Positions 27,062 to 39,145 of a DNA stretch of 64,000 bases are shown piece after piece. The DNA is from Streptomyces sp. MBT53 (GTDB lineage: Bacteria > Actinomycetota > Actinomycetes > Streptomycetales > Streptomycetaceae), in the NCBI RefSeq assembly GCF_016654115.1, contig NZ_JAEQAZ010000011.1:26299-90298 (forward strand), given 5' to 3'. Both the position numbers and the translations under genes were made by a program. Under the pieces are notes generated by a model. It searched no databases and was not told the origin of the DNA. It worked only from the letters and a program-made list of their open reading frames with translations. Position 1 is the first letter of the stretch. Every line of letters begins with the position of its first letter.

Positions 27062-28717
27062 TCAGCGGGCGAAGACCCCCGCCTGGTTCGCCAGGTCCAG
27101 GAAGTACTGCGGGGCCACACCGAGGACGAGCGTGACCGCCACGCCGATCCCGATCGTCGCCATGGTCAGCGGGGACGGGACCGCGACGGTGGGGCCGTCG
27201 GGCCGCGGCTCGCTGAAGAACATGAGCACGATCACGCGGATGTAGAAGAACGCCGCGATGGCGGAGGAGAGCACACCGACCACGACCAGCGGGGCCGCGC
27301 CACCGGCCGCCGCCGCCTTGAACACGGCGAACTTCCCGGCGAAGCCGGCCGTCAGCGGAATGCCCGCGAAGGACAGCAGGAACACCGCGAAGACGGCCGC
27401 GACCAGCGGCGACCTGCGCCCGAGCCCCGCCCACTTCGACAGGTGCGTCGCCTCGCCGCCCGCGTCCCGTACGAGGGTGACGACCGCGAAGGCACCGATC
27501 GTCACGAACGAGTACGCGCCCAGGTAGAAGAGCACGGACGAGACGCCGTCCCGGGTGGTCGCGATGACACCCGCGAGGATGAAGCCCGCGTGCGCGATCG
27601 ACGAGTACGCCAGGAGCCGCTTGATGTCGGTCTGGGTGATCGCGACGATCGCGCCGCCCAGCATCGTGATGATCGCGACGCCCCACATGACGGGCCGCCA
27701 GTCCCAGCGCAGGCCCGGCAGCACGACGTAGAGGAGCCGGAGCAGCGCTCCGAAGGCGGCCACCTTGGTGGCGGCGGCCATGAAGCCGGTGACCGGGGTC
27801 GGCGCGCCCTGGTAGACGTCGGGCGTCCACATGTGGAACGGCACCGCGCCCACCTTGAACAGCAGCCCCATGACGATCATCGCGCCGCCGATGAGCAGCA
27901 GCGCGTCGTTGCCCATGGTGTCCGCGAGGGCGGGGTTGATGTTGGTGATGGAGCCGTCGACGACCTGCGCGATCGTGGCGTACGACATCGAGCCCGCGTA
28001 GCCGTAGAGGAGCGCGATGCCGAAGAGGGTGAACGCGGAGGCGAAGGCGCCGAGGAGGAAGTACTTGACCGCGGCCTCCTGCGACAGGAGCCGCTTGCGG
28101 CGGGCCAGGGCGCACAGGAGGTAGAGCGGGAGGGAGAAGACCTCCAGGGCCACGAACAGGGTCAACAGGTCGTTGGCGGACGGGAAGACGAGCATTCCGG
28201 AGACCGCGAAGAGCAGGAGCGGGAAGACCTCCGTGGTGGTGAACCCGGCCTTGACGGCGGCCTTCTCGCTGTCGCTGCCGGGCACGGACGCGCCCTGCGC
28301 GGCGAAGGAGTCGACGCGGTTGCCGTGCGCCTCGGGGTCGAGGCGCCGCTCGGCGAAGGTGAACAGGCCGACGAGGCCGGACAGCAGGATCACGCCCTGG
28401 AGGAACAGGGACGGTCCGTCGACCGCGATCGCGCCCATGGCCGCGATGTGCGCCTTGGTGGTGCCGTATCCGTCCGCCGCGAGTGCCACGACCGCCGCGA
28501 AGGCGGCGCAGAGGGCTACGACGGAGACGAACACCTGGGCGTAGTAACGGGACTTGCGCGGGACGAACGCCTCGACCAGTACCCCGATGAGCGCCGCGCC
28601 GAGGATGATCAAGGTGGGCGACAATTGCCCGTACTCGATCTTCGGTGTGGGGATCTTCGAGATCGGGTCCGCGCCTGCCGCCGTTGTCCACAGGCTGTGG
28701 ACGGCTGTTGCGCTCAC
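27062..28717 (-). CDS. nuoN: NADH-quinone oxidoreductase subunit N
   Basis: A 551-residue antiporter-like membrane subunit of respiratory complex I, proposed to pump protons. It has about 14 predicted helices and a proton-antiporter core of the MrpD type. Characteristic segments are FLLGAFASAFTLFGIALLYG, MWTPDVYQGAPTPVTGFMAAATKVAAFG and LLAYSSIAHAGFILAG. It is the last gene of the nuo operon; its start overlaps the nuoM stop by 4 bp (28714-28717). A loop of roughly 35 extra residues (near GNRVDSFAAQGAS) appears between early helices, typical of actinobacterial NuoN. The operon ends at the terminator at 27011-27045. Confidence 0.96.
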   Translation of the reverse strand: MSATAVHSLWTTAAGADPISKIPTPKIEYGQLSPTLIILGAALIGVLVEAFVPRKSRYYAQVFVSVVALCAAFAAVVALAADGYGTTKAHIAAMGAIAVDGPSLFLQGVILLSGLVGLFTFAERRLDPEAHGNRVDSFAAQGASVPGSDSEKAAVKAGFTTTEVFPLLLFAVSGMLVFPSANDLLTLFVALEVFSLPLYLLCALARRKRLLSQEAAVKYFLLGAFASAFTLFGIALLYGYAGSMSYATIAQVVDGSITNINPALADTMGNDALLLIGGAMIVMGLLFKVGAVPFHMWTPDVYQGAPTPVTGFMAAATKVAAFGALLRLLYVVLPGLRWDWRPVMWGVAIITMLGGAIVAITQTDIKRLLAYSSIAHAGFILAGVIATTRDGVSSVLFYLGAYSFVTIGAFAVVTLVRDAGGEATHLSKWAGLGRRSPLVAAVFAVFLLSFAGIPLTAGFAGKFAVFKAAAAGGAAPLVVVGVLSSAIAAFFYIRVIVLMFFSEPRPDGPTVAVPSPLTMATIGIGVAVTLVLGVAPQYFLDLANQAGVFAR

Positions 28718-30285
28718 TTGGCCGCCTCCACCGAGGGCTTGGGATCCTTCTTGTGTACGTCGGACAGGGTCTGCTTGACCGACGGGTTCACGATGTCCGT
28801 GATCGGCTTCGGGTAGACGCCGAGGAAGATCAGCAGCACGATCAGCGGGGCGACGACCAGGAGTTCACGCGGTCGCAGGTCCGGCATCGCGGCGACCTCG
28901 GGCTTCACCGGGCCGGTCATCGTCCGCTGGTAGAGGACGAGGGTGTACAGCGCGGCCAGCACGATGCCGAAGGTGGCGATGATCCCGATCGCCGGGTAGC
29001 GCGAGAACGTGCCGACCAGGACCAGGAACTCACTCACGAAGGGCGCGAGTCCCGGCAGCGACAGGGTCGCCAGGCTGCCGATCAGGAAGGTGCCGGCGAG
29101 CACCGGTGCCACCTTCTGCACCCCTCCGTAGTCGGCGATCAGACGCGAGCCGCGCCGCGAGATCAGGAAGCCGGCGACCAGCATCAACGCGGCCGTGGAA
29201 ATACCGTGGTTGACCATGTAGAGCGTCGCGCCGGACTGGCCCTGGCTGGTCATCGCGAAGATGCCCAGGATGATGAACCCGAAGTGCGAGATCGACGCGT
29301 ACGCCACCAGCCGCTTGATGTCCCGCTGTCCGACCGCGAGCAGCGCCCCGTAGATGATGCTGATCAGGGCGAGGACGAGGATGACGGGCGTCGCCCACTT
29401 GCTGGCCTCCGGGAAGAGCTGGAGGCAGAAGCGGAGCATCGCGAAGGTGCCCACCTTGTCGACAACTGCCGTGATGAGCACGGCGACCGGGGCGGTGGAC
29501 TCCTGCATGGCGTTGGGCAGCCAGGTGTGCAGCGGCCACAGCGGCGCCTTCACCGCGAAGGCGAAGAAGAAGCCGAGGAACAGCCAGCGTTCGGTGTTGG
29601 TCGCCATGTGCAGCGTGCCGTTGGCCCGCGCCTGCGCGATCTCCGCGAGCGAGAAGTTCCCGGCCACCACGTAGAGGCCGATCACGGCCGCCAGCATGAT
29701 GAGCCCGCCGACCAGGTTGTAGAGCAGGAACTTGACGGCGGCGTACGACCGTTGGGTGGCCGCCGCCTCGTCGCCGTGCTCGTGGGCCCGGTCCCCGAAG
29801 CCGCCGATGAGGAAGTACATCGGGATGAGCATGGCTTCGAAGAAGATGTAGAAGAGGAAGACGTCGGTGGCCTCGAAGGAGATGATCACCATCGCCTCCA
29901 CCGCAAGGATGAGGGCGAAGAAGCCCTGGGTGGGCCGCCAGCGCTTGCTGCCGGTCTCCAGGGGGTCGGCGTCGTGCCAGCCGGCCAGGATCACGAACGG
30001 GATCAGCAGGGCGGTGAGCGCGATGAGCGCGACCGCGATGCCGTCCACACCCAGCTCGTAGCGGACCCCGAAGTCGGCGATCCAGGCGTGGGACTCGGTG
30101 AGTTGGTAGCGGTCGCCGCCCGGGTCGAAGCGCACCAGGACGACGATGCCCAGCGCGAGCGTGGCCAGCGAGACGAACAGCGCCAGCCATTTCGCGGCGG
30201 TGCGCCGGGCGGCCGGGACGGCGGCCGTGGCCACCGCCCCGAGGGCCGGGAGCGCCGCCGTCGCTGTCAGGAGGGGAAAGGACAT
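28714..30285 (-). CDS. nuoM: NADH-quinone oxidoreductase subunit M
   Basis: A 523-residue antiporter-like subunit of complex I in the cytoplasmic membrane. Conserved features are the IFFEAMLIPMYFLIGG segment with the key Glu, PLWPLHTWLPNAMQESTAPVAVL, and the broken-helix region VDKVGTFAMLRFCLQLFPEA. A cytoplasmic loop rich in His/Glu (GDRAHEHGDEAAATQ) is present. It sits 5 bp after nuoL and overlaps nuoN. It takes part in proton translocation driven by NADH oxidation with menaquinone reduction. Confidence 0.96.
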   Translation of the reverse strand: MSFPLLTATAALPALGAVATAAVPAARRTAAKWLALFVSLATLALGIVVLVRFDPGGDRYQLTESHAWIADFGVRYELGVDGIAVALIALTALLIPFVILAGWHDADPLETGSKRWRPTQGFFALILAVEAMVIISFEATDVFLFYIFFEAMLIPMYFLIGGFGDRAHEHGDEAAATQRSYAAVKFLLYNLVGGLIMLAAVIGLYVVAGNFSLAEIAQARANGTLHMATNTERWLFLGFFFAFAVKAPLWPLHTWLPNAMQESTAPVAVLITAVVDKVGTFAMLRFCLQLFPEASKWATPVILVLALISIIYGALLAVGQRDIKRLVAYASISHFGFIILGIFAMTSQGQSGATLYMVNHGISTAALMLVAGFLISRRGSRLIADYGGVQKVAPVLAGTFLIGSLATLSLPGLAPFVSEFLVLVGTFSRYPAIGIIATFGIVLAALYTLVLYQRTMTGPVKPEVAAMPDLRPRELLVVAPLIVLLIFLGVYPKPITDIVNPSVKQTLSDVHKKDPKPSVEAAK

Positions 30286-30290
30286 CGGTA

Positions 30291-32186
30291 TCAGACCGCC
30301 CTCATCAGCAGGGTCGCGGCGACGAGGATGGCCGCACCGCCGAACATCGAGACCGCGTACGACCGCGCGTAGCCGTTCTGCAGCTTGCGCAGCCTTCCGG
30401 AGAGGCCGCCCATGGAGGCCGCCGTGCCGTTGACGACGCCGTCGACCAGGGTGTGGTCGACGTAGACCAGGGAGCGGGTGAGGTGCTCGCCGCCGCGCAC
30501 CAGGACGACGTGGTTGAAGTCGTCCTGGAGGAGGTCGCGGCGGGCGGCCCGGGTGAGCAGCGAGCCGCGCGGGGCGACGGCCGGGACCGGGCGGCGCCCG
30601 TACTGCGCCCAGGCGATCCCGACGCCGATGACGAGCACGACCATGGTGGCCAGGGTGACCGTCAGGGCGCTGACCGGGGAGTTGCCCTCCTCGTGGCCGG
30701 TGATGGGCTCCAGCCAGTGCAGGAAGCGGTCACCGATGCCGAAGATGCCGCCGGCGAAGACCGATCCGAAGGCCAGCACGATCATCGGGATCGTCATCGT
30801 CTTCGGGGACTCGTGCGGGTGCGGCTCGTTGGCGTTCTCGTCGGGCTGCCAGCGCTTCTCTCCGAAGAACGTCATCAGCATCACGCGCGTCATGTAGAAC
30901 GCCGTGATGGCCGCGCCCAGCAGGGCCGCGCCGCCGAGGATCCAGCCCTCGGTGCCGCCCTTCGCGAAGGCCGCCTCGATGATCTTGTCCTTGGAGAAGA
31001 AGCCGGACAGGCCCGGGAAACCGATGATGGCGAGGTAGCCGAGGCCGAAGGTGATGAAGGTGATCGGCATGTACTTCCTGAGGCCGCCGTACTTCCTCAT
31101 GTCGACCTCGTCGTTCATGCCGTGCATGACCGAACCGGCGCCGAGGAAGAGGCCTGCCTTGAAGAAGCCGTGCGTCACCAGGTGCATGATCGCGAAGACG
31201 TAGCCGATGGGGCCGAGTCCCGCGGCGAGCACCATGTAGCCGATCTGCGACATGGTCGAGCCGGCGAGGGCCTTCTTGATGTCGTCCTTCGCGCAACCGA
31301 CGATCGCACCGAAGAGGAGCGTGACGGCGCCGACGACGGTGACGACCAACTGCGCGTCCGGTGCCGCGTTGAAGATCGCTCCTGAGCGGACGATCAGGTA
31401 CACGCCGGCGGTCACCATGGTCGCCGCGTGGATGAGGGCCGAGACCGGGGTCGGGCCCTCCATCGCGTCGCCGAGCCAGGACTGCAGCGGCACCTGGGCG
31501 GACTTGCCGCAGGCGGCGAGCAGCAGCATCAGGGCGATGCCGGTGAGCTTGCCCTCGGAGGCGTCACCGACGTGGCTGAGGACCGGCCCGAAGGCGAAGG
31601 TCCCGAACGTCGTGAACATCAGCATGATGGCGATCGACAGGCCCATGTCGCCGACCCGGTTGACCAGGAAGGCCTTCTTCGCCGCGGTGGCCGCGCTGGG
31701 CTTGTGCTGCCAGAAGCCGATCAGCAGGTAGGAGGCGAGACCGACGCCTTCCCAACCGACGTACAGCAGAAGGTAGTTGTCGGCGAGGACGAGGATCAGC
31801 ATCGCCGCGAGGAACAGGTTCAGATAGCCGAAGAAGCGGCGGCGGCGCTCGTCGTGCTCCATGTACCCGACCGAGTACAGGTGGATGAGCGAGCCGACAC
31901 CGGTGATCAGCAGGACGAAGGTCATCGACAGCTGGTCGAGGCGGAAGGTGACGTCCGCCTGGAAGCCCTCGACGGGGACCCAGGTCCACAGGTGCTGCAT
32001 GAGCGTCCGGTGCTCGGCGTTCTTCCCCAGCAGGTCGGTGAAGAGGACGACACCGATCACGAAGGAGGCGGACGACAGGAGCGTGCCGATCCAGTGGCCG
32101 ACGGCGTCGAGCCGCCGGCCGCCGCACAGCAGTACGACCGCTCCGAGCAGAGGCGCCGCTACCAGCAGCGCAATCAGGTTCTCCAC
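30291..32186 (-). CDS. nuoL: NADH-quinone oxidoreductase subunit L
   Basis: A 631-residue membrane subunit of complex I, the most distal antiporter-like module, with the long lateral helix at its C-terminal end. Diagnostic segments are [65 protein letters not shown] and [15 protein letters not shown]. The His/Glu-rich loop [14 protein letters not shown] separates the core from the lateral helix. It begins 14 bp after nuoK and ends 5 bp before nuoM. Length and helix pattern are normal, and no frame damage is visible. Confidence 0.96.
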   Translation of the reverse strand: MENLIALLVAAPLLGAVVLLCGGRRLDAVGHWIGTLLSSASFVIGVVLFTDLLGKNAEHRTLMQHLWTWVPVEGFQADVTFRLDQLSMTFVLLITGVGSLIHLYSVGYMEHDERRRRFFGYLNLFLAAMLILVLADNYLLLYVGWEGVGLASYLLIGFWQHKPSAATAAKKAFLVNRVGDMGLSIAIMLMFTTFGTFAFGPVLSHVGDASEGKLTGIALMLLLAACGKSAQVPLQSWLGDAMEGPTPVSALIHAATMVTAGVYLIVRSGAIFNAAPDAQLVVTVVGAVTLLFGAIVGCAKDDIKKALAGSTMSQIGYMVLAAGLGPIGYVFAIMHLVTHGFFKAGLFLGAGSVMHGMNDEVDMRKYGGLRKYMPITFITFGLGYLAIIGFPGLSGFFSKDKIIEAAFAKGGTEGWILGGAALLGAAITAFYMTRVMLMTFFGEKRWQPDENANEPHPHESPKTMTIPMIVLAFGSVFAGGIFGIGDRFLHWLEPITGHEEGNSPVSALTVTLATMVVLVIGVGIAWAQYGRRPVPAVAPRGSLLTRAARRDLLQDDFNHVVLVRGGEHLTRSLVYVDHTLVDGVVNGTAASMGGLSGRLRKLQNGYARSYAVSMFGGAAILVAATLLMRAV

Positions 32187-32200
32187 GATTCAGCGACCCC

Positions 32201-32500
32201 TCAGAGCTTCATCAGGCTGGCGTCGTCGACCGAGGCCGAGTGGCGGGAACGGAACAGCGACACGATGATCGCGAGCCCGACCACGACCTCCGCGGCGGCG
32301 ACGACCATCGTGAAGAAGGCGATGACCTGACCGTCGAGGTTGCCGTGCATCCGGGAGAAGGTGACGAACGCGAGGTTGCAGGCGTTGAGCATCAGCTCGA
32401 CGCACATGAACACGACGATCGCGTTGCGCCTGATCAGTACGCCGGTGGCGCCGATCGTGAACAACAGGGCGGAGAGATAGAGGTAGTTGACGGGGTTCAC
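32201..32500 (-). CDS. nuoK: NADH-quinone oxidoreductase subunit K
   Basis: A 99-residue, three-helix subunit of complex I in the membrane arm. The conserved buried glutamates of the proton channel lie in [16 protein letters not shown] and in the third helix ([13 protein letters not shown]). The start overlaps the nuoJ stop by 4 bp (32497-32500). Size is exactly as expected. Confidence 0.95.
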   Translation of the reverse strand: MNPVNYLYLSALLFTIGATGVLIRRNAIVVFMCVELMLNACNLAFVTFSRMHGNLDGQVIAFFTMVVAAAEVVVGLAIIVSLFRSRHSASVDDASLMKL

Positions 32501-33342
32501 TTCGACGCCTCCTCGGTCCGCTTGAGGTTCGCCGGCGCGATCTCGGTGCGCTCCAGGCGCTCCTCGGCGCGCTGCTCCAGGGCCTTCAGATCGTTCAGCG
32601 CCTCGCTGGACACGTCACGGATCTGGCCGCGGTCGCGGAGCGTCTTGCTGACCGTGAGCTCGGACGGGGTGCCGTCGGGCAGCAGGCCCTGGACGTCCAC
32701 CGCGTTGTGCCGGGCGTAGACGCCGGGAGCGGGGAGCGGCGGGACGTGCTTGCCCTCGCGGACGCGCTGCTCGGACAGCTCGCGCTGGGTCTTGGGCCGC
32801 TCGGTGCGCTCGCGGTGGGTGAGCACCATGGCGCCGACGGCGGCCGTGATCAGCAGGGCGCCGGTGATTTCGAAGGCGAAGACGTACTTGGTGAAGATGA
32901 GGGCGGCCAGGCCCTGTACGTTGCCGTTCGCGTTGGCCGTGCTCAGGCCGTCGAACTGGTTGAGCGAGGCGTTGCCGATGCCCGCGACCAGCAGGATGCC
33001 GAAGCCGAGCCCACAGAGAAGGGCCAGCCAGCGCTGGCCCTTGATGGTCTCCGTCAGGGAGTCGGCGGCCGTGACGCCGACCAGCATCACCACGAAGAGG
33101 AACAGCATCATGATCGCGCCGGTGTAGACGACGATCTGCACGACGCCCAGGAAGTAGGCGCCGTTGGCGAGGTAGAACACCGCCAGGATGATCATGGTCC
33201 CGGCGAGGGAGAGGGCGCTGTGCACGGCCCTCTTCATGAGGATGGTGGACAGGGCGCCGATCACCGCGACCGTGCCGAGGACCCAGAACTGGAAGGCCTC
33301 GCCGGTGGAGGTGGAGTAGGCGGCGGCGAGCTGCGGACTCAT
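32497..33342 (-). CDS. nuoJ: NADH-quinone oxidoreductase subunit J
   Basis: A 281-residue membrane subunit of complex I with five helices. The pi-bulge helix contains [23 protein letters not shown], which is highly conserved. Residues about 190-281 form a hydrophilic C-terminal tail ([21 protein letters not shown] onward) that proteobacterial NuoJ lacks but actinobacterial forms often have. The ATG at 33342 overlaps the nuoI stop by 4 bp; the longer open frame upstream is inside nuoI. Confidence 0.94.
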   Translation of the reverse strand: MSPQLAAAYSTSTGEAFQFWVLGTVAVIGALSTILMKRAVHSALSLAGTMIILAVFYLANGAYFLGVVQIVVYTGAIMMLFLFVVMLVGVTAADSLTETIKGQRWLALLCGLGFGILLVAGIGNASLNQFDGLSTANANGNVQGLAALIFTKYVFAFEITGALLITAAVGAMVLTHRERTERPKTQRELSEQRVREGKHVPPLPAPGVYARHNAVDVQGLLPDGTPSELTVSKTLRDRGQIRDVSSEALNDLKALEQRAEERLERTEIAPANLKRTEEASK

Positions 33343-33941
33343 GCTTCCACCCCCTCTTCCTTTGGCTTCTCGCCCTTGGAGACGGCCGCTTGGGGCACCG
33401 TGCCGGGTGCGGCCTCCGTCACCAGGCCCCGGTAGTAGTCCTGTTCGGTCATCCCCGGGTAGATGGCGTGCGGGCTGTCGACCATGGTGTCGTCGAGGCC
33501 GGCCAGCAGCTGTTCCTTGGTGTAGATGAGGTTGGCGCGGCTGCTGTCGGCCAGCTCGAACTCGTTGGTCATCGTCAACGCGCGCGTGGGGCACGCCTCG
33601 ATGCACAGGCCGCACAGGATGCAGCGGGCGTAGTTGATCTGGTAGACGCGGCCGTACCGCTCGCCCGGCGAGTAGCGCTCCTCGTCGGTGTTGTCGGCGC
33701 CCTCCACATAGATGGCGTCGGCGGGGCAGGCCCAGGCGCACAGCTCGCAGCCGACGCACTTCTCCAGGCCGTCCGGATGGCGGTTGAGCTGGTGCCGTCC
33801 GTGGAACCGGGGGGCTGTGGTCTTCTGCTGCTCCGGGTACTGCTCGGTCAGCCGCTTCTTGAACATGGCCTTGAAGGTCACGCCGAAGCCGGCCACGGGG
33901 TTCTGGAAACCGGGTGTGGTCTCCTTGGGCTCCTCAGCCAT
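33339..33941 (-). CDS. nuoI: NADH-quinone oxidoreductase subunit I (8Fe ferredoxin-type)
   Basis: A 200-residue peripheral subunit carrying clusters N6a and N6b, passing electrons toward N2 and quinone. Two Cx2Cx2Cx3CP motifs are visible: [12 protein letters not shown] and [12 protein letters not shown]. The family sequence [12 protein letters not shown] and the C-terminal [14 protein letters not shown] are present. The ATG at 33941 gives the normal N-terminus and overlaps the nuoH 3' end by 8 bp. A charged C-terminal tail (KGEKPKEEG) closes the protein. Confidence 0.95.
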   Translation of the reverse strand: MAEEPKETTPGFQNPVAGFGVTFKAMFKKRLTEQYPEQQKTTAPRFHGRHQLNRHPDGLEKCVGCELCAWACPADAIYVEGADNTDEERYSPGERYGRVYQINYARCILCGLCIEACPTRALTMTNEFELADSSRANLIYTKEQLLAGLDDTMVDSPHAIYPGMTEQDYYRGLVTEAAPGTVPQAAVSKGEKPKEEGVEA

Positions 33942-35301
33942 CGGACGCCTCCTTTCCATCCAGAGATCCGTCACTGCCAGTATCCGAGCCACCACTGACA
34001 ATCAGCTCCCGCTCGCGTCGCGAGGGGCGCCGAGGCACCGGCGGCAACTCCTGTCCCGGCAGCGGCGGTACGGGGAATCCGCCCGCCATCGCGTCGAACC
34101 CGGCGGGTTCCTCGGCCAGTCGTGCGTCGTCCTTGGCCTTCTGGCGGAACATGTCCGCGATGAAGGACAGCAACAGCAGGGCGAGTACGCCGCCGCCGAT
34201 GTAGAGGGCGATGTCGGCGAAGTCGTAGTTCTGGTTCCTGAGGGTCCGTACGGTCGCGACGAGCATCAGCCAGACCACGGAGACCGGGATGAGGACCTTC
34301 CAGCCGAGCTTCATCAACTGGTCGTAGCGCACGCGCGGGAGGGTGCCGCGGAGCCAGATGAAGAAGAACAGCAGCAGTTGGACCTTGATGACGAACCAGA
34401 GCATCGGCCACCAGCCGTGGTTCGCGCCCTCCCAGAAGGAGCTGATCGGCCACGGGGCCCGCCAGCCGCCCAGGAAGAGCGTGGTCGACACCGCGGAGAC
34501 CGTCACCATGTTCACGTACTCGGCGAGCATGAAGAGCGCGAACTTGATGGACGAGTACTCGGTGTTGAAGCCGCCGACCAGGTCGCCCTCGGACTCCGGC
34601 ATGTCGAAGGGGGCGCGGTTGGTCTCGCCGACCATCGTGATGACGTAGATGATGAAGGAGACCGGCAGCAGGACGATGTACCAGCGGTCGTGCTGTTGTT
34701 CAACGATCGTCGAGGTCGACATCGACCCGGAGTAGAGGAACACCGAGGCGAACGCGGCGCCCATGGCGATCTCGTAGGAGATCATCTGGGCGCAGGAGCG
34801 CAGGCCGCCCAGGAGCGGGTAGGTGGAGCCGGAGCTCCAGCCCGCGAGGACGATGCCGTAGATGCCGACCGAGGCGACCGCGAGGATGTAGAGCATCGCG
34901 ATCGGCAGGTCGGTGAGCTGCATCGTGGTGCGGTGGCCGAAGATCGACACCTCGTTGTCGGCCGGCCCGAAGGGGATGACCGCGATCGCCATGAAGGCCG
35001 GGATGGCCGCGACGATCGGCGCGAGGATGTAGACCACCTTGTCGGCGCGCTTGACGATCAGGTCTTCCTTGAGCATCAGCTTCACGCCGTCGGCGAGCGA
35101 CTGGAGCATGCCCCAGGGGCCGTGCCGGTTGGGGCCGATGCGCAGCTGCATCCAGGCGACGACCTTGCGTTCCCAGACGATCGAGAACAGCACGGTGATC
35201 ATCAGGAAGGCGAAGCAGAACACCGCCTTGACGACGACCAGCCACCAGGGGTCGCGGCCGAACATCGAGAGGTCTTCCGCGGCGAGGTACAGATTGCTCA
35301 T
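33934..35301 (-). CDS. nuoH: NADH-quinone oxidoreductase subunit H
   Basis: A 455-residue membrane subunit of complex I that forms much of the quinone-binding chamber at the junction with the peripheral arm. Conserved segments are [57 protein letters not shown] and [22 protein letters not shown]. It is longer than the E. coli protein (325 residues) through an extended C-terminal hydrophilic region with Arg/Pro and Ser/Gly stretches, common in actinobacteria. The start overlaps the nuoG stop by 4 bp. Confidence 0.95.
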   Translation of the reverse strand: MSNLYLAAEDLSMFGRDPWWLVVVKAVFCFAFLMITVLFSIVWERKVVAWMQLRIGPNRHGPWGMLQSLADGVKLMLKEDLIVKRADKVVYILAPIVAAIPAFMAIAVIPFGPADNEVSIFGHRTTMQLTDLPIAMLYILAVASVGIYGIVLAGWSSGSTYPLLGGLRSCAQMISYEIAMGAAFASVFLYSGSMSTSTIVEQQHDRWYIVLLPVSFIIYVITMVGETNRAPFDMPESEGDLVGGFNTEYSSIKFALFMLAEYVNMVTVSAVSTTLFLGGWRAPWPISSFWEGANHGWWPMLWFVIKVQLLLFFFIWLRGTLPRVRYDQLMKLGWKVLIPVSVVWLMLVATVRTLRNQNYDFADIALYIGGGVLALLLLSFIADMFRQKAKDDARLAEEPAGFDAMAGGFPVPPLPGQELPPVPRRPSRRERELIVSGGSDTGSDGSLDGKEASDG

Positions 35302-37802
35302 GCCTCCACCTCCTTGGGGGCCTCGCCCGCGAGCGTGGCCGGGCCGATGCGGACGAGTGCGCCGGGCAGCGCCCCGGTGTCGGAGGCGACGCCCCCGCCG
35401 GTGGAGTTCAGCGGGAGCCAGACCACGCGGTCGGGCATCTCCGTGATCAGCAGCGGGAGTTCGACGGTTCCGGAGGCGCCGGTCACGGCGAGGGTGTCGC
35501 CGTCCTTGACGCCCGCCTCGGCGGCGGTGGCGGCCGACACGCGCGCGTGGGCGGCGTGCCGGGTGCCGGCGAGCGCGTCGTCGCCCTCCTGGAGGGCGCC
35601 CTGGTCGAGCAGCAGCCGGTGCCCGGCGAGCACGGCCTCCCCGGCGGCGGGCCGGGGCAGCACGCCCGCGGTCTCCAGCGGTTCGGTGGCCCGCGGCCCG
35701 TCCCAGGCACCGAGCCGGTCCAACTCCGCGCGCGCGGTGCGCAGATCGGGCAGGCCCAGGTGGACGTCCATGGCGTCGGCCAGCATGTGCAGGACGCGCG
35801 CGTCGGTGGGTGCGAGGGTGCGGGTCATCTGGTCGGGCTTGAGCGCCGCGTCGAAGAAGCGGACCCTGCCCTCCCAGTTGAGGAAGGCGCCCGCCTTCTC
35901 CGCGACCGCCGCGACCGGAAGAACCACGTCCGCGTGCTGGCTGATCTCGCTGGGCCGCAGTTCGAGCGACACCAGGAAGCCCACTTCGTCGAGTGCCGCA
36001 CGCGTGCGTGCCGGATCCGGCAGGTCGCCCGGCTCCACACCGGCGACGAGCAGCGCCCGCAGTTCACCACCGGCGGCGGCCTCGACGATCTGCCCGGCGT
36101 CGCGGCCGTAGCGGTGCGGGAGTTCGGCGACACCCCAGGCGGCGGCGACCTCCTCACGCGCGCGTGGATCGGTCGCCGGACGCCCGCCCGGCAGCAGCGA
36201 CGGCAGCGCCCCCGCCTCGATGGACCCGCGTTCCCCGGCCCGGCGCGGAATCCACACCAGCCGGGCACCGGTCGCGGACGCGGCCCGTACGGCGGCGGTG
36301 AGACCCCCGGCGACGGCGGCCAGCCGCTCTCCTACGACGATGACCGCGCCCTCGGTGCGCAGCGCCTCGGAGGCGCGGGCTCCGTCATCCTCAAGGCCGA
36401 CCCCGCTCGCGAGCGCGTCCAGCCACTCGGTCTCGGTGCCGGGAGCGGCCGGCAGCAGGGTGCCGCCCGCCTTCTCCAGCCCGCGTGTGGCGAACGTGGC
36501 CAGCGAGAACACCCGCTGCCCGTGCGTGCGCGAGGCCTTGCGCAGCCGCAGGAAGACGCCGGGCGCCTCCTCCTCGGACTCGAACCCGACCAGCAGGACG
36601 GCGGGCGCCTTCTCCAGGGAGGTGTACGTGACACCCGTACCGTCGAGGTCCCGGCCGCGGCCCGCGACCCGGGCGGCCAGGAAGTCGGCCTCCTCGCTGC
36701 TGTGCACGCGCGCGCGGAAGTCGATGTCGTTCGTGTCGAGCGCCACGCGCGCGAACTTGCTGTACGCGTAGGCGTCCTCGATGGTGAGGCGGCCACCGGT
36801 CAGGACACCGGTGCGGCCCCGCGAGGCGAGCAGTCCCTGGGCGGCGATCTGCAGCGCCTCCGGCCAGGAGGCGGGGACGAGTTCGCCCTCGGGGTTGCGG
36901 ATCAGCGGCGTCTGCAGCCGGTCGCGCTGCTGCGCGTACCGGAAGCCGAAGCGCCCCTTGTCGCAGATCCACTCCTCGTTGACCTCGGGGTCGACGGCCG
37001 CCAGGCGCCGCATGACCTTGCCGCGCCGGTGGTCGGTGCGGGTCGCGCAGCCCCCGGAGCAGTGCTCGCACACGGAGGGTGTGGAGACCAGGTCGAAGGG
37101 GCGGGAGCGGAATCGGTACGCCGCCGAGGTCAGCGCGCCCACCGGACAGATCTGGATGGTGTTCCCGGAGAAGTACGACTCGAAGGGGTCGCCCTCACCG
37201 GTGCCGACCTGCTGCAGCGCGCCGCGCTCCAGCAGCTCGATCATCGGGTCGCCCGCGATCTGGTTGGAGAAGCGGGTGCAACGCGCGCACAGCACGCACC
37301 GCTCACGGTCCAGCAGCACCTGCGTGGAGATCGGGACGGGCTTCTCGTAGGTCCGCTTCCGGCCCTCGAAGCGGGAGTCCGCCTGGCCGTGGGACATCGC
37401 CTGGTTCTGCAGGGGGCACTCGCCGCCCTTGTCGCAGACCGGGCAGTCCAGCGGGTGGTTGATGAGGAGCAGCTCCATCACACCGTGCTGGGCCTTCTCG
37501 GCCACGGGCGAGCTGAGCTGGGTCTTGACGACCATGCCGTCCGTGCACGTGATCGTGCAGGACGCCATCGGCTTGCGCTGGCCCTCGACCTCGACGATGC
37601 ACTGACGGCAGGCGCCGGCCGGATCGAGGAGAGGGTGGTCGCAGAACCGGGGGATCTCGATGCCGAGTTGCTCGGCGGCGCGGATGACCAGGGTGCCCTT
37701 GGGCACACTGATCTCGGCGCCGTCGATCGTCAGCGAGACGAGATCCTCCGGCGGGACCGCCGCCTCTCCCCCACCCGAGGGAGCGCTCGTGGTCACCGTC
37801 AT
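35298..37802 (-). CDS. nuoG: NADH-quinone oxidoreductase subunit G
   Basis: An 834-residue peripheral-arm iron-sulfur subunit. The N-terminal 2Fe-2S ferredoxin domain has [16 protein letters not shown], and a His-ligated cluster region lies at [20 protein letters not shown]. 4Fe-4S cysteines occur at [10 protein letters not shown], and the molybdopterin-type domain begins with the Cys set VCEHCSGGC. The latter keeps the fold but no cofactor chemistry. The start at 37802 overlaps the nuoF stop by 4 bp. Residues about 330-834 are the degenerate formate-dehydrogenase-like domain, rich in Ala and Arg. Confidence 0.95.
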   Translation of the reverse strand: MTVTTSAPSGGGEAAVPPEDLVSLTIDGAEISVPKGTLVIRAAEQLGIEIPRFCDHPLLDPAGACRQCIVEVEGQRKPMASCTITCTDGMVVKTQLSSPVAEKAQHGVMELLLINHPLDCPVCDKGGECPLQNQAMSHGQADSRFEGRKRTYEKPVPISTQVLLDRERCVLCARCTRFSNQIAGDPMIELLERGALQQVGTGEGDPFESYFSGNTIQICPVGALTSAAYRFRSRPFDLVSTPSVCEHCSGGCATRTDHRRGKVMRRLAAVDPEVNEEWICDKGRFGFRYAQQRDRLQTPLIRNPEGELVPASWPEALQIAAQGLLASRGRTGVLTGGRLTIEDAYAYSKFARVALDTNDIDFRARVHSSEEADFLAARVAGRGRDLDGTGVTYTSLEKAPAVLLVGFESEEEAPGVFLRLRKASRTHGQRVFSLATFATRGLEKAGGTLLPAAPGTETEWLDALASGVGLEDDGARASEALRTEGAVIVVGERLAAVAGGLTAAVRAASATGARLVWIPRRAGERGSIEAGALPSLLPGGRPATDPRAREEVAAAWGVAELPHRYGRDAGQIVEAAAGGELRALLVAGVEPGDLPDPARTRAALDEVGFLVSLELRPSEISQHADVVLPVAAVAEKAGAFLNWEGRVRFFDAALKPDQMTRTLAPTDARVLHMLADAMDVHLGLPDLRTARAELDRLGAWDGPRATEPLETAGVLPRPAAGEAVLAGHRLLLDQGALQEGDDALAGTRHAAHARVSAATAAEAGVKDGDTLAVTGASGTVELPLLITEMPDRVVWLPLNSTGGGVASDTGALPGALVRIGPATLAGEAPKEVEA

Positions 37803-39145
37803 GCGTTCACCTCCGTGCGGTCGGCCCAGGCCGTGGACTTGGCCGGGTCGAAGGGGCAGCCCCGGCCCGTGATGTGCTGCTCGTACTCCTCGCGGAAGTA
37901 CTTGAGCGAGGAGAAGATCGGCGAGGCGGCGCCGTCGCCGAGGGCGCAGAAGGACTTGCCGTTGATGTTGTCGGCGATGTCGTTCAGCTTGTCGAGGTCG
38001 GACATCGCGCCCTTGCCGGCCTCGATGTCGCGCAGCAACTGCACGAGCCAGTACGTCCCTTCGCGGCACGGTGTGCACTTGCCGCAGGACTCGTGGGCGT
38101 AGAACTCGGTCCAGCGGGTGACGGCACGCACGACGCAGGTCGTCTCGTCGAAACACTGCAGAGCTTTTGTGCCGAGCATGGAACCCGCGGCACCCACTCC
38201 TTCGTAGTCAAGAGGGACGTCGAGGTGCTCGTCGGTGAACATCGGCGTGGAGGACCCGCCCGGCGTCCAGAACTTGAGGCGGTGCCCGGCGCGCATCCCG
38301 CCGCTCATGTCGAGCAGTTGGCGGAGTGTGATGCCGAGCGGCGCCTCGTACTGACCGGGGCTGGTGACATGGCCGCTGAGCGAGTAGAGCGTGAAGCCCG
38401 GAGACTTCTCGCTGCCCATCGACCTGAACCATTCCTTGCCTTTTTGCAGAATCGCGGGAACTGACGCGATCGACTCGACGTTATTCACCACAGTCGGGCA
38501 CGCATAGAGGCCCGCGACGGCAGGGAAAGGGGGGCGGAGCCGCGGTTGACCACGGCGGCCTTCGAGCGAGTCGAGCAGTGCGGTCTCCTCACCGCAGATG
38601 TACGCGCCGGCGCCCGCGTGCACGGTGAGCTGCAGGTCCAGGCCACTGCCCAGGATGTTCTCGCCGAGGTAGCCCGCCGCGTGGGCCTCACGCACAGCCT
38701 CGTGCAACCGCCGCAATACGGGGACGACTTCACCACGCAGATAGATGAAGGCATGCGAAGACCTGATGGCATAACACGCGATGACAATGCCCTCGATGAG
38801 GCTGTGCGGGTTCGCGAAGAGGAGCGGGATGTCCTTACAGGTTCCGGGCTCCGACTCGTCGGCGTTGACAACTAGATAGTGTGGTTTTCCATCCCCTTGG
38901 GGAATGAATTGCCATTTCATTCCGGTGGGGAAGCCGGCGCCACCGCGACCGCGCAGACCGGAGTCCTTCACATACGCGATGAGGTCGTCCGGCGACATGG
39001 CGAGCGCCTTGCGGAGCCCCTCGTATCCCTCGTGCCTTCGGTACGTGTCCAGAGTCCAGGACTCGTCCTCGTCCCAGAAGGCCGACAGCACGGGTGCGAG
39101 CAGCTTCTCGGGGCTGTGGTCTTTCAGTTCGGGTGCCAAGGTCAT
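37799..39145 (-). CDS. nuoF: NADH-quinone oxidoreductase subunit F
   Basis: A 448-residue subunit with the NADH and FMN sites, where electrons enter complex I. Visible motifs are [16 protein letters not shown] (NADH/FMN loop), [38 protein letters not shown] and the N3 cluster cysteines in [16 protein letters not shown]. The start at 39145 shares one base with the nuoE stop (TGATG). Residue counts and motif spacing match the family. Confidence 0.96.
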   Translation of the reverse strand: MTLAPELKDHSPEKLLAPVLSAFWDEDESWTLDTYRRHEGYEGLRKALAMSPDDLIAYVKDSGLRGRGGAGFPTGMKWQFIPQGDGKPHYLVVNADESEPGTCKDIPLLFANPHSLIEGIVIACYAIRSSHAFIYLRGEVVPVLRRLHEAVREAHAAGYLGENILGSGLDLQLTVHAGAGAYICGEETALLDSLEGRRGQPRLRPPFPAVAGLYACPTVVNNVESIASVPAILQKGKEWFRSMGSEKSPGFTLYSLSGHVTSPGQYEAPLGITLRQLLDMSGGMRAGHRLKFWTPGGSSTPMFTDEHLDVPLDYEGVGAAGSMLGTKALQCFDETTCVVRAVTRWTEFYAHESCGKCTPCREGTYWLVQLLRDIEAGKGAMSDLDKLNDIADNINGKSFCALGDGAASPIFSSLKYFREEYEQHITGRGCPFDPAKSTAWADRTEVNA